Positions 16,047-24,009 of a stretch of DNA of 64,000 nt are shown one piece after another (positions within the stretch are counted from its first letter, which is position 1; every line of letters starts with the position of its first letter). The stretch covers positions 1 through 64,000 of the forward strand of contig NZ_FORP01000007.1 of NCBI RefSeq assembly GCF_900114035.1, read 5' to 3'. Position numbers and translations under genes: made by a program. Origin of the DNA: Amycolatopsis sacchari. Its GTDB lineage: Bacteria; Actinomycetota; Actinomycetes; Mycobacteriales; Pseudonocardiaceae. The notes beneath the pieces were generated by a model, which searched no databases, was not told the DNA's origin, and saw only the letters and a list, made by a program, of their open reading frames with translations.

Positions 16047-16781
16047 TCACCGGGCCAGCCCGCGCAGGGTGTGGAGCAGGACGTGGGCCAGGTTGTAGAT
16101 CACCGCGCCCGGTGGGGCGGCCGCGGCCTGCTGGACGGAACCCACGATGCTCACCATCGGCTTGCCCGCCCGGGCCGCCGCGGCCGCGACGTCCGCCATC
16201 GCCTGCGCGACAGCGGGTTCGGCCGCACCACCGGTCAGTCCCATCGCGACGGACAGGTCCGCAGGGCCCACGAGCACCGCGTCGACACCCGGCACCGCCA
16301 GGATTTCCGGCGCCGCGGTGCACGCCGAGGGTGTCTCGATCATCGGCACGACGATCGTCGTCTCCGCGGCGTATTCCAGGTGCTCGGCGATGCTCCGCGC
16401 GCCGAACCGGCCGGCTCGGCTGTACGTCGCGAAACCCCGCTCCCCCAAGGGCGGGTAACGCGCGGCCGTCACGACGGCGCGGGCCTGCTCCGCCGTGTCC
16501 ACGTGGGGCACGATGATCCCGTCGGCTCCGAGGTCGAGGACCCGCAGCACGAGCGCGGGCTCGGCGGCCCCGACCCGGACCAGCACGCCGAGTCCGTGCG
16601 CCTGGGCCGTCACCACGTGCTGCTGCAACGGCACCAGATCGGCGGGCCCGTGCTCGCAGTCGAACACCACGAAGTCGAGCCCGGCCACGCCCACCATCTC
16701 GACGAGCGTCTCCGACGGCAACCGCAGCAACCCGCCCAGCAGCCGCTCCCCCGCCACCAGCCGATGCCGCAGCCCGCTCAC
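16047..16781 (-). CDS. HpcH/HpaI family aldolase
   Basis: A 244-residue TIM-barrel aldolase. Typical family blocks are FVVFDCEHGPAD near residue 35, the metal-binding VVPMIETPSA strand, GVDAVLVGPADLSVAMG and a C-terminal MVSIVG strand. It should cleave a 4-hydroxy-2-oxo acid to pyruvate and an aldehyde, as the last step of the operon. The GTG start at 16781 overlaps the stop of the SDR gene (GTGA), so the much longer open frame upstream is not real coding sequence. It is the last gene of the series that begins at 20652. Confidence 0.87.
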   Translation of the reverse strand: MSGLRHRLVAGERLLGGLLRLPSETLVEMVGVAGLDFVVFDCEHGPADLVPLQQHVVTAQAHGLGVLVRVGAAEPALVLRVLDLGADGIIVPHVDTAEQARAVVTAARYPPLGERGFATYSRAGRFGARSIAEHLEYAAETTIVVPMIETPSACTAAPEILAVPGVDAVLVGPADLSVAMGLTGGAAEPAVAQAMADVAAAAARAGKPMVSIVGSVQQAAAAPPGAVIYNLAHVLLHTLRGLAR

Positions 16782-17536
16782 CGCGCCACCATCCCCGCCG
16801 ACAGGTCGATGTCCGCCGCGCACAGGCCCGGCATCCGCAGCATCGCGAGCACGGCGGCCGCCACCTCGGCCTCGGTGACCATCCGGCCCAGCGCCGCCCG
16901 CCCGGTGAACGCCCGCTCCGCCTCGGCGTAACTCGTCCCGGTGTGCTCGGCCTCCAGCCGGAAGTTGCGCGCCATCCGCTCCCCCTCCACCGGCCCCGGC
17001 GACAGCGAGTTCACCGCCACCCCGGACGGCCCGACCTCGCCCGCGAGCGTGGCCGTCAACCCGATCACCGCCATCTTCGACGCGCAGTACGGGGTGCGGC
17101 GCAGCAACGGCCGCTTCCCGCTCACCGACGCGATGTTGATGACGTCCCCGGCCCCGCGCTCGACCATCGCGGGCAGGAACGCCCGGCACACCAGGTACAT
17201 CCCGCGGACGTTCACCGCGAAGACCTCGTCCCACTCCTCCGGCGTGACCTCGACCAGCGGCTTGACCGGGCCCGCGATGCCGGCGTTGTTGACGAGCACC
17301 GAGATCTCCTCGTCCGCCAGCTCACGAGCCAGCGCGGCGACCGAGTCCGGGTCGGCGACGTCGCACACCGCGGCCCGGCCCGGTCCCGGCAGTTCCGCCA
17401 CCGTTTCGTCCAAACTGGACTTCCGCCGCCCGGTCACGACGACCCGCGCCCCGGCCTCCGACAGCGCGACCGCGATCGCGCGGCCCAGGCCGTTGCCGCC
17501 ACCGGTCACGAGCGCGGTCCGCCCCCTCACGCCCAC
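16778..17536 (-). CDS. short-chain dehydrogenase/reductase
   Basis: A 252-residue SDR: TGGGNGLG at residues 11-18, NNAG, and catalytic S137, Y150 and K154 (YCASK). It is closest in style to 3-oxoacyl-ACP reductase/gluconate dehydrogenase-like SDRs and probably oxidises an alcohol intermediate in the same pathway as the neighbouring HisD-like enzyme. The GTG at 17536 has GGGGAG at good spacing; a second GTG at 17530 would give the GTGA overlap with the upstream stop seen in neighbouring genes and is an alternative start. It overlaps the HisD-like gene either way. Confidence 0.87.
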   Translation of the reverse strand: MGVRGRTALVTGGGNGLGRAIAVALSEAGARVVVTGRRKSSLDETVAELPGPGRAAVCDVADPDSVAALARELADEEISVLVNNAGIAGPVKPLVEVTPEEWDEVFAVNVRGMYLVCRAFLPAMVERGAGDVINIASVSGKRPLLRRTPYCASKMAVIGLTATLAGEVGPSGVAVNSLSPGPVEGERMARNFRLEAEHTGTSYAEAERAFTGRAALGRMVTEAEVAAAVLAMLRMPGLCAADIDLSAGMVAR

Positions 17537-18822
17537 CGCAGCTCCCCACGGCGGAACCCGGCCGCGCGCACGTCCCCGGACCGGGCGTGCCCCTCGAACA
17601 GCTCGACGCGCGCCGCCCGCCCGCAGACCTCACCGAGCAGCACACTCGACTCGCTGCTCGTGACCTCCTGGTACGTCACGGTTTTCAGGTACTTGCCGAC
17701 CCACAGCCCGCCGGTGTAGCGGGCGGCGCCGCGCGTCGGCAGGACGTGGTTCGTGCCGATCACCTTGTCCCCGAAGGACACGCACGTACCGGGCCCGAGG
17801 AACAGCGCCCCGTAGTTCCGCATCTTCTCCAGCGCCTGCCGCGGCTGCGCGGTGAGGACCTGGACGTGCTCGGACGCGTAGGTGTCCGCCAGCGCGAAGG
17901 CCTCGTCGACGGTGTCCACCACGTGGATCTCGCCGTGGTCGCGCCACGCCGGTTCGGCGAAGTCCCTGGTGGGCATACCGGGCAGCAGCGCCTCGACGTG
18001 GTCGAGCACCTCCCGCGCCAGCTCCTCCGACGTGGTGATCAGCACCGCCGGCGAGTCCGGCCCGTGCTCGGCCTGCGACAGCAGGTCCACCGCGACGACG
18101 AACGGGTCGGCGGTGTGGTCGGCGACGATCAGCACCTCGGTCGGGCCCGCGAACAGGTCGATGCCGACCTCGCCGAACAGCTGCCGCTTGGCCTCGGCGA
18201 CGTAGGCGTTGCCCGGCCCGGCGATCAGGTCGACGCGGCCCATAGTCTCGGTGCCGACGGCGAGCGCGGCCACGGCCTGCACCCCGCCGAGGAGGTAGAT
18301 CTCGTCGGCGCCCGCGAGGTGCATGGCCGCCACGGTGGCGTCCGGTACCTCACCGCGGATCGGCGGGGTGCACGCGGCCACGCGCGGCACCCCCGCCACC
18401 TTCGCGGTCACGATCGTCATGTGCGCTGAGGCGGTGAGCGGGTACCGGCCACCGGGGACGTACGCGCCGGCGGCGGCCACCGGGACATGTTTTTGTCCCA
18501 AGTGGACACCGGGTAGCGTTTCGACCTCGAACTCCCGCAGCGAGTCGCGCTGGTGCCGGGCGAACGCGCGCACCTGGTCCTGCACGAACCGGATGTCCGC
18601 CAGCACCTGGGCGGGCACCCGGGCGACGATCTCCTCGACCTGGTCGGGCGAAAGCCGGAACGACTGGGGCGACCACGAGTCGAACTCCGCCGAGTAGTCG
18701 CGCACCGCGGCGTCGCCGCGCTCCCGGATGTCGGCGATGATCGCGCGGACGCGGTCGGCGACGTCGCTCCGCTGGGCGGCGACCTGGCCGGCGGGCACCG
18801 CGGACTTCAGGACCTTGGGCAT
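17527..18822 (-). CDS. HisD-like dehydrogenase (catabolic)
   Basis: A 431-residue histidinol-dehydrogenase fold protein. Family marks present are AGAYVPGGRYPLTASAHM, the GPGNAYVAEAKR loop, the zinc-site LLSQAEHGPDSP, the catalytic EH pair in YASEHVQVL, and NHVLPT near the C terminus. It has no his biosynthesis neighbours; instead it sits 10 bases behind an alpha/beta hydrolase and overlaps an SDR. HisD homologues in catabolic operons include HpsN, which oxidises the sulfonate DHPS to sulfolactate, so a four-electron alcohol-to-acid oxidation of some imported polyol is a fair guess (inference). The AAGGAG site lies over the upstream stop codon. Confidence 0.82.
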   Translation of the reverse strand: MPKVLKSAVPAGQVAAQRSDVADRVRAIIADIRERGDAAVRDYSAEFDSWSPQSFRLSPDQVEEIVARVPAQVLADIRFVQDQVRAFARHQRDSLREFEVETLPGVHLGQKHVPVAAAGAYVPGGRYPLTASAHMTIVTAKVAGVPRVAACTPPIRGEVPDATVAAMHLAGADEIYLLGGVQAVAALAVGTETMGRVDLIAGPGNAYVAEAKRQLFGEVGIDLFAGPTEVLIVADHTADPFVVAVDLLSQAEHGPDSPAVLITTSEELAREVLDHVEALLPGMPTRDFAEPAWRDHGEIHVVDTVDEAFALADTYASEHVQVLTAQPRQALEKMRNYGALFLGPGTCVSFGDKVIGTNHVLPTRGAARYTGGLWVGKYLKTVTYQEVTSSESSVLLGEVCGRAARVELFEGHARSGDVRAAGFRRGELRWA

Positions 18823-18832
18823 GGGAACTCCT

Positions 18833-19513
18833 TCATCGGATCAGGCGGAGCCAGTCGCGCAGCAGGGTGGCCACGGCGGTGGGCTCCTCGAACGTGAGCA
18901 GGTGCCCGGCCTCCGGGAGCACCCGCAGGGTCGCCTCGGCCGCGTGCGCGGCGATCGCGTGGTGGAACGACGGCGGGCACAGCGCGTCGCGTTCCCCGCA
19001 CACCACCAGGACCGGGCAGGACAGCCCCGCGATGGCCGCGTGGGCGTCACGCCGGGTGGCCTGCGCGGCCAGCTGGGCGCGGAAGGTGCCCGGGCCGACC
19101 CGGTGGGCCATGTCGAGGAACCGTAGCCCCAGCGGGGAATCCGGTTCGGCGAACATGGTCGGCAGGATCCGCTCGACGGCGGAGTCGAAGCCGCCGCGAG
19201 CGGTGAGGCGGTCCAGTTCGGCCCAGCCGGCCAGCTGCGCCGCGGTCGGGGCTCCCGCGTTGGTCGACAACGCGCAGAACCCGGCGAGCCGCTCCGGGGC
19301 CTGGCGGGCGACCTCGAACCCGGCGATCGCGCCGAGGCTCAGTCCCGCGAGCACGAACGGACCGTCCACTGTAGACAGAATCTGCTCGGCCATGCCGCCG
19401 ATGGTCGGGGCGGTGATCCGCGCGTGCACCACCGGTCCCGGCGGCTCGACGCCGGCCCACAGACCGGCGTCGCACAGCATGCCGGGGACCAGCACCACCG
19501 GCGGTGCCGTCAC
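18833..19513 (-). CDS. alpha/beta hydrolase
   Basis: A 226-residue alpha/beta-fold hydrolase. The oxyanion loop follows VVLVPGML; the nucleophile is S59 in GLSLGA; the acid is the aspartate of CGERDALCPP and the histidine that of PEAGHLLTFEEP. It is small, with a reduced lid, and resembles carboxylesterase or lactone/C-C bond hydrolase types used in ring-cleavage pathways. The GTG at 19513 overlaps the bicupin stop (GTGA), giving translational coupling with the proposed dioxygenase. The substrate is unknown. Confidence 0.83.
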   Translation of the reverse strand: MTAPPVVLVPGMLCDAGLWAGVEPPGPVVHARITAPTIGGMAEQILSTVDGPFVLAGLSLGAIAGFEVARQAPERLAGFCALSTNAGAPTAAQLAGWAELDRLTARGGFDSAVERILPTMFAEPDSPLGLRFLDMAHRVGPGTFRAQLAAQATRRDAHAAIAGLSCPVLVVCGERDALCPPSFHHAIAAHAAEATLRVLPEAGHLLTFEEPTAVATLLRDWLRLIR

Positions 19514-20652
19514 CGCCCGGCCGGCCTGGGCAGGAGGTGGTAGGGCGCGAGGTAGCCGTTGTGGTCGAGGCCGACCCCGGCGTCGGCGGCCGCCTTGACG
19601 ACCTCGTCGTCCCAGTCCAGGCGGACCCGGCCGTCCCCGCCGTTGACGACGAGCAGGGTCGCGGTTTCGCCGGAGACGTTGCGGAGGCTGCGCCACGCGC
19701 CGCGCGGCACGGACAGCATGTCCCACGGGCCGAGGCGGACGCTGACCTCGTCGTGGCGGTTGAGGGTGACCTCCCACTCGCCGTCCTTGACCAGCAGCAC
19801 CTGCGTCTCGTCGTGGCGGTGGAGCGGCACACCCTCCCCCGGCTCCGCCCGCAGCCACGCGATGTTGTGCCCGTGCGGGTGGTAGATCCGCGGTTCCTGG
19901 TCGCGGTCCTCGGTCATCCCGAAGCCGATCACCGGGGCCAGCTCGGCGCGCCCGCCGGGCAGGACGCCGCCCAGCAGGGCCCGCGAGGACCACTGGAGGT
20001 CGTCCGTCGTGACGACCCGGCGGCGCAGCTTTTCCACGTCGTAGGACGGCAGGGCGGCGATGTCCTCGGCGACCATCGGGCGGACCAGCTCGGCCGGGTC
20101 CGGCACCTCGTCTCCCGCGACGGTGTCCACGAGGCGGTTGTCCGCCGTCAGGTAGAGGCCGTGGCCCTCGGCCTCCCGCAGCACGGACGGTCCCCAGATG
20201 ATCCCGCCGGTGTCGTCGTGGCCGAGGACGGTGAACAGCCAGCCGTCGTCGGGGCCGATGTTGGTGAAGCCGCGGAAGATCCACGTCGGGATCGAGGCGA
20301 TGTCACCCTCGCGCAGCACCAGCTCGCCCTCGTTGCCGTCGGCGCCCCAGCGGAGCAGGAACTCGCCGCGGAAGCACAGGAACACCTCGGCGGTGAAGTG
20401 CAGGTGCAGGTTGTTGGTGATGCCGTGCGGCATGGCGGCGGCGCCGATGTTGAACCCGTGGGGCTCGCGCAGGTTGACCACCTGGTCCGGGTTCTGCGTC
20501 ACGCCCGGCCCGATCATCGAGTAGTTCTCCTTGCGGTCCGAGCCCGGCGTCCGGCAGTCGATGAACGCCTGGTCGCAGGAGACGAAATCGGCCCGCCGGA
20601 TCGTGCGGCGGCGCAGTTCCGCCGCCGTCACCCGCCCCTCGCCGTTGCGCAT
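19510..20652 (-). CDS. bicupin protein, possible ring-cleavage dioxygenase
   Basis: A 380-residue protein with two cupin barrels. The first metal site is H83/H85/E89 (NLHLHFTAEV); the second is around H278/H280 with E282 or Q284 (VPLHRHDETQ). Both halves keep metal ligands, which is unusual in bicupins where one site is often lost. Family members include gentisate/homogentisate-like dioxygenases, quercetinases and sugar-modifying cupins; I cannot assign it further. It is the first gene of a five-gene operon (hydrolase, HisD-like, SDR, aldolase). The ATG at 20652 has GGAGGA upstream, and a TGCATACGNAT site lies 24 bases before the start. Confidence 0.75.
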   Translation of the reverse strand: MRNGEGRVTAAELRRRTIRRADFVSCDQAFIDCRTPGSDRKENYSMIGPGVTQNPDQVVNLREPHGFNIGAAAMPHGITNNLHLHFTAEVFLCFRGEFLLRWGADGNEGELVLREGDIASIPTWIFRGFTNIGPDDGWLFTVLGHDDTGGIIWGPSVLREAEGHGLYLTADNRLVDTVAGDEVPDPAELVRPMVAEDIAALPSYDVEKLRRRVVTTDDLQWSSRALLGGVLPGGRAELAPVIGFGMTEDRDQEPRIYHPHGHNIAWLRAEPGEGVPLHRHDETQVLLVKDGEWEVTLNRHDEVSVRLGPWDMLSVPRGAWRSLRNVSGETATLLVVNGGDGRVRLDWDDEVVKAAADAGVGLDHNGYLAPYHLLPRPAGR

Positions 20653-20675
20653 GACATCCTCCGAAGTCGTTGTTA

Positions 20676-20686
20676 ATACGTATGCA
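20676..20686. promoter_or_regulatory. putative LacI operator, copy 1 (bicupin operon)
   Basis: This is TGCATACGTAT on the minus strand, 24 bases upstream of the bicupin start. The 15-base sequence GTTCTGCATACGTAT (minus strand of 20676-20690) is repeated exactly upstream of the MHS transporter at 26342-26356. Confidence 0.7.
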
Positions 20687-20733
20687 GAACACCATCCACA
20701 AGCGGGACCTGTCAAGGGATGGATTCCGGTAGG

Positions 20734-20744
20734 ATCCGTATGCA
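20734..20744. promoter_or_regulatory. putative LacI operator, copy 2 (lacI gene)
   Basis: This is TGCATACGGAT on the minus strand, 26 bases upstream of the lacI start and 58 bases from copy 1. The pair would allow a looped repressor across the divergent promoter. Confidence 0.65.
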
Positions 20745-20769
20745 CGCCCGCGCTCAGGGAAGGACGCCG

Positions 20770-21765
20770 ATGTCGATCACGAGCCATGACGTGGCCCGGC
20801 TCGCCGGGGTCTCGCAGCCCACGGTCTCCCGTGCGCTGCGCGGCGATCACCGGGTTTCGGAGGCCACCCGCGCGCGGGTGCGCGAGGCGGCGGAGGCGCT
20901 CGGGTACGTGCCGAGCGAAGCGGGCCGGAGCCTGTCGACGCGGTCGACCCGCCGCGTCGGCGTGGTGGTCACCGACCTGACCAACCCGTTCTACCCGCAT
21001 CTGATCGGCCCGCTGCACGACGAGCTCGAGCGGCACGGGTACCGGATGATGCTGTTCACCGAGCGCAGCGAAACCGCGCTGGAGACCGAGCGGCTGCTCG
21101 ACCGCTCGATCGACGGCGTCGTGCTCACCACGGCGGTGATCGGCTCACCCCTGCCCGCCGAGCTGAACCGCCGTGGCCTGCCGTTCGTCTTCCTCAACCG
21201 CGAGACCGGCAATGACGGCGCGGACGCGGCGGTGGTCGACAACGAGGCGGGCGGCAGGCTGGTCGCCGAGGAGCTCGTGCGCCTCGGGCACACCGACGTC
21301 GCCCTGATCGGCGGCCCCGCGGACACCACCACCGGGCGCGACCGCGAGCTCGGGTTCCGCGTCGGTCTGTCCGAGGCCGGGGTCGGCCTGCCCCGCCACC
21401 GCGTGCGCCGGGGGCCGTTCGACTACGGCACCGGTTACCAGGGGCTGCTCGAGCTCGCCGCGGACGGGCCCCGTCCGACAGCGGTCTTCTGCGGCAACGA
21501 CGTGATCGCGATCGGGGCGATGAACGCGGCGCGGCGGCTGGGGCTGGACGTGCCGGGCGACCTGACGCTGATCGGCTTCGACGACCTGCCGATGGCCTCG
21601 TGGGAGACGTTCGACCTCACCACGGTCCGGCACGACCTCGACGGCATGGCCAAGGCCGCCGCGGGCCTGCTCGTCGAACGCCTTTCCGGTGGCGCGCCGG
21701 AGGAACCGCGCCGCGTCACGTTCGCCCCGGAGCTGGTGCCGAGGGGAACGCACGCGGCGCGGTGA
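20770..21765 (+). CDS. LacI-family repressor
   Basis: A 331-residue regulator. The helix-turn-helix with hinge is at residues 1-55 (SHDVARLAGVSQPTVSRALRGDHRVS, including the LacI-type hinge ALGYVPSEAGRSL), then a periplasmic-binding-protein-like effector domain (GVVVTDLTNPFYPHLIG ... LIGFDDLPMASWETFDLTTV). The ATG at 20770 is preceded by GGAAGGA; a longer open frame upstream is not needed. It is divergent from the bicupin operon. Four copies of TGCATACGNAT at this promoter and at the MHS transporter promoter are probable binding sites, so it likely represses both and responds to the transported substrate. Confidence 0.9.
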   Translation: MSITSHDVARLAGVSQPTVSRALRGDHRVSEATRARVREAAEALGYVPSEAGRSLSTRSTRRVGVVVTDLTNPFYPHLIGPLHDELERHGYRMMLFTERSETALETERLLDRSIDGVVLTTAVIGSPLPAELNRRGLPFVFLNRETGNDGADAAVVDNEAGGRLVAEELVRLGHTDVALIGGPADTTTGRDRELGFRVGLSEAGVGLPRHRVRRGPFDYGTGYQGLLELAADGPRPTAVFCGNDVIAIGAMNAARRLGLDVPGDLTLIGFDDLPMASWETFDLTTVRHDLDGMAKAAAGLLVERLSGGAPEEPRRVTFAPELVPRGTHAAR

Positions 21766-21769
21766 CGCC

Positions 21770-22609
21770 TCACCGCCGGTCCGCCTCGGCCCAGGCGGAC
21801 GGGGTCAGCGCACCTCCGTAGAGCGGCATCGGGATCGGCTCGTCGTCCTCCCGCAACTGCTTCCACACGCGGGTGACGCCGAAGCTGCCGTGGCGGCGGA
21901 CGGCGGTGACCGAGTCCAGGTCGATCACCGCCGTGAGCACGCCGGTGGCGGCGCCGGGCAGTTCGGCGAGCACCTGCCCCTCGGGTCCCACCAGCACCGA
22001 ATGCCCCAGCCCGGTCTGCGCGGCCGCGTTGACGCTCGCGACGAACACCTGGTTGACGGTCGCGTTCGCGCGGGCGAGCACGACCTCCTGGGCGCGGTCG
22101 GCGGTGTCGGTGCGGACCACGTTGAGCACCAGCTCGGCACCCAGCCACGCCAGATGCCGGGTCACCTCGGGGAACCAGGCGTCGTAACACACCGAGAGCC
22201 CGATGCGGCCGACGCCGGGGATCGGGAACACCACGAACTCCCGCCCCGGCCGGAACGGCTCGTGCGGCCGCCAGGGGAAGACCTTCCGGTAGGCGGCGGC
22301 CAACTCACCCTCCGGCGAATACACCACGGCCGTGTCGTAGACGTGGCCGTCGGCACCGAGTTCGGCGACGCTGCCCGGGCACAGCCACACCCCCAGGTCT
22401 CCGGCCAGCTCGGCGAAACACCGGTGCCGCGGGCCGTCCCGGACTGGCTGAGCGTCCACATCCGACTCACCGGTCAGGTGCAGCTCCGGGTAGACCAGCA
22501 GCCTGGTGCCGGGGAACCGCCGCAAGGTCGCCGTGACGTGCCCGGCGAAACCACCGAGATCCCGCCGTGCCGGAACCTGGGCCAGCGCGAGGGTGAGCGG
22601 CCTGCCCAT
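21770..22609 (-). CDS. carbon-nitrogen hydrolase (nitrilase superfamily)
   Basis: A 279-residue amidase/nitrilase-fold enzyme with the complete catalytic triad: E42 (VYPELHLTG), K109 (YRKVFPW) and C141 (SVCYDAWFPE). The residues after the cysteine favour an amidase or carbamoylase over a true nitrilase. It should release ammonia from an amide or N-carbamoyl compound. Its ATG overlaps the stop of the HisD-like gene (ATGA at 22609), so the two form an operon. It is convergent with lacI, four bases apart. The longer open frame reaching 23020 is a shadow of that neighbour. Confidence 0.87.
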   Translation of the reverse strand: MGRPLTLALAQVPARRDLGGFAGHVTATLRRFPGTRLLVYPELHLTGESDVDAQPVRDGPRHRCFAELAGDLGVWLCPGSVAELGADGHVYDTAVVYSPEGELAAAYRKVFPWRPHEPFRPGREFVVFPIPGVGRIGLSVCYDAWFPEVTRHLAWLGAELVLNVVRTDTADRAQEVVLARANATVNQVFVASVNAAAQTGLGHSVLVGPEGQVLAELPGAATGVLTAVIDLDSVTAVRRHGSFGVTRVWKQLREDDEPIPMPLYGGALTPSAWAEADRR

Positions 22610-23937
22610 CACACCTCCTGCGGGACCAGCCGCCGCGTGCGCAGGGCGGCGGTGGCGCGGTGGGCGGCCATGCCCTCGGAAGCGGAGATGACGTCGACGG
22701 CGTCGGCGAGCGCGGGCGTGGCTTCCCCGGCGACGCGCTGGTAGGTCAGCGGCCGGAGGAACCGCGACACCGACAGCCCGGCACTGTGCCGTGCACCGCC
22801 CGCGGTCGGCAGCACGTGGTTCGTCCCCGCCATGCCCTTGTCGGAGTAGGCCACCGTGCTCCACGGCCCGAGGAACAGCGAGCCGTACGCGGTCAGGTTG
22901 TCGTGGTACCAGCCGTCTTCGGCGGTCTGGATCTCCAGGTGCTCCGGGGCGAGGTCGTCCATGAGGGCCGCCGCCGTCTCGCGGTCGGCCGCCACCGTGA
23001 TCGATCCGTGGTCGCGCCACGCGGGGCCGGCGATCGGCGCGGTCGGCAGGGTCGCGAGCTGGCGTTCGACCTCCGCGGTGACCGCCGTCGCGAGGTCACC
23101 GCTGGTCGTGATCAGGGCCGCGGGCGAGTCCGGGCCGTGCTCGGCCTGGCCGAGCAGGTCGGCGGCGACGAGTTCGGGGTCGGCGGTCCCGTCGGCGATC
23201 ACGGCCACTTCGGACGGTCCGGCGAGGAGGTCGATCGCGACGGTGCCGAACAGCTGGCGCTTGGCCTCGGCCACGAAGGCGTTGCCCGCGCCGACGAGCA
23301 TGTCCACCGGCGTGTCGCCGACGAGCCCGTAGGCCATCGCCGCGAGCGCCTGCACACCGCCGAGCAGGAAGACCCGGTCCGCACCGGACACGTAGGCGGC
23401 GTAGAGGACGGCGGGGTTGGGGCCGCCGTCCGGCTGCGGCGGGGTGCACGCGACGACGGACGGGACCCCGGCTGCCTTGGCGACGTTCACGGTCATGAAA
23501 GCGCTGGCGGTCAAGGGAAACCGGCCTGCGGGCAGGTACGCGCCGACGCGCTGCACCGGCAGGTAGCGGTACCCGGCGACGAGCCCCGGTTCGAGCTCGA
23601 CCTCCATGTCCTTGAGCGCCTCGCGGGAGGCCTTCGCGAACGCCGCGGTGCGGGCGGCGCCGAGTTCGATGGCCGCGCGCAGGTCCTCGGGCAGCCGCTC
23701 ACCACTGCGGCGCATCTCCTCGCGCGAGACCTCCAGCGGGCGGCCGTCGTACCCGTCCAGTTCGGCCGCGTACCGGCTGACCGCGTCGAGGCCCTCGGTA
23801 CGGATCCGGTCGAGCATGCGGGTGACGGTCTCGATGACGGCCGGGTCGCGCTGGGCCGGGGCTCCCCCGGCGGCAGGTGCCTTGACGACGGTGAACCGGC
23901 CGGCGAACCGGCGCTGGATGGCTTCGCTGAAGTACAT
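22609..23937 (-). CDS. HisD-like dehydrogenase (catabolic, second copy)
   Basis: A 442-residue histidinol-dehydrogenase family protein, diverged from the copy at 17527. Marks present are VGAYLPAGRFPLTASAFM, AGNAFVAEAKRQLFG, the zinc-site LLGQAEHGPDSP, the EH pair in APEHLEIQ, NHVLPTAGGARHSAGLSV and the C-terminal SEGMAAHRATAALR histidine. It keeps the HisD-typical C terminus better than the first copy, but it is paired with a nitrilase and a divergent LysR gene rather than his genes. Oxidation of an amino-alcohol to an amino acid would fit with an amidase partner (inference). ATG 23937 was preferred; a TTG at 23961 would add eight residues. Confidence 0.82.
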   Translation of the reverse strand: MYFSEAIQRRFAGRFTVVKAPAAGGAPAQRDPAVIETVTRMLDRIRTEGLDAVSRYAAELDGYDGRPLEVSREEMRRSGERLPEDLRAAIELGAARTAAFAKASREALKDMEVELEPGLVAGYRYLPVQRVGAYLPAGRFPLTASAFMTVNVAKAAGVPSVVACTPPQPDGGPNPAVLYAAYVSGADRVFLLGGVQALAAMAYGLVGDTPVDMLVGAGNAFVAEAKRQLFGTVAIDLLAGPSEVAVIADGTADPELVAADLLGQAEHGPDSPAALITTSGDLATAVTAEVERQLATLPTAPIAGPAWRDHGSITVAADRETAAALMDDLAPEHLEIQTAEDGWYHDNLTAYGSLFLGPWSTVAYSDKGMAGTNHVLPTAGGARHSAGLSVSRFLRPLTYQRVAGEATPALADAVDVISASEGMAAHRATAALRTRRLVPQEV

Positions 23938-23993
23938 GTCCCGAAAGCTAGTTCCGCGCAAGGCACAGGAACACCTTGTCTTCCATTGGACTA

Positions 23994-24001
23994 CCTATAG
24001 G
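23994..24001. promoter_or_regulatory. short palindrome in the LysR divergent promoter
   Basis: CCTATAGG lies nine bases upstream of the lysR start in the gap to the HisD-like gene. LysR proteins bind dyad sites in such gaps, but a palindrome this short is only suggestive. Confidence 0.3.
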
Positions 24002-24009
24002 GTTTCCTT

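Noticed and set aside
22610-23020. N-terminal extension of the nitrilase frame
   Set aside because: It lies inside the HisD-like gene; the ATG at 22609 overlaps that gene's stop and starts the conserved first strand.
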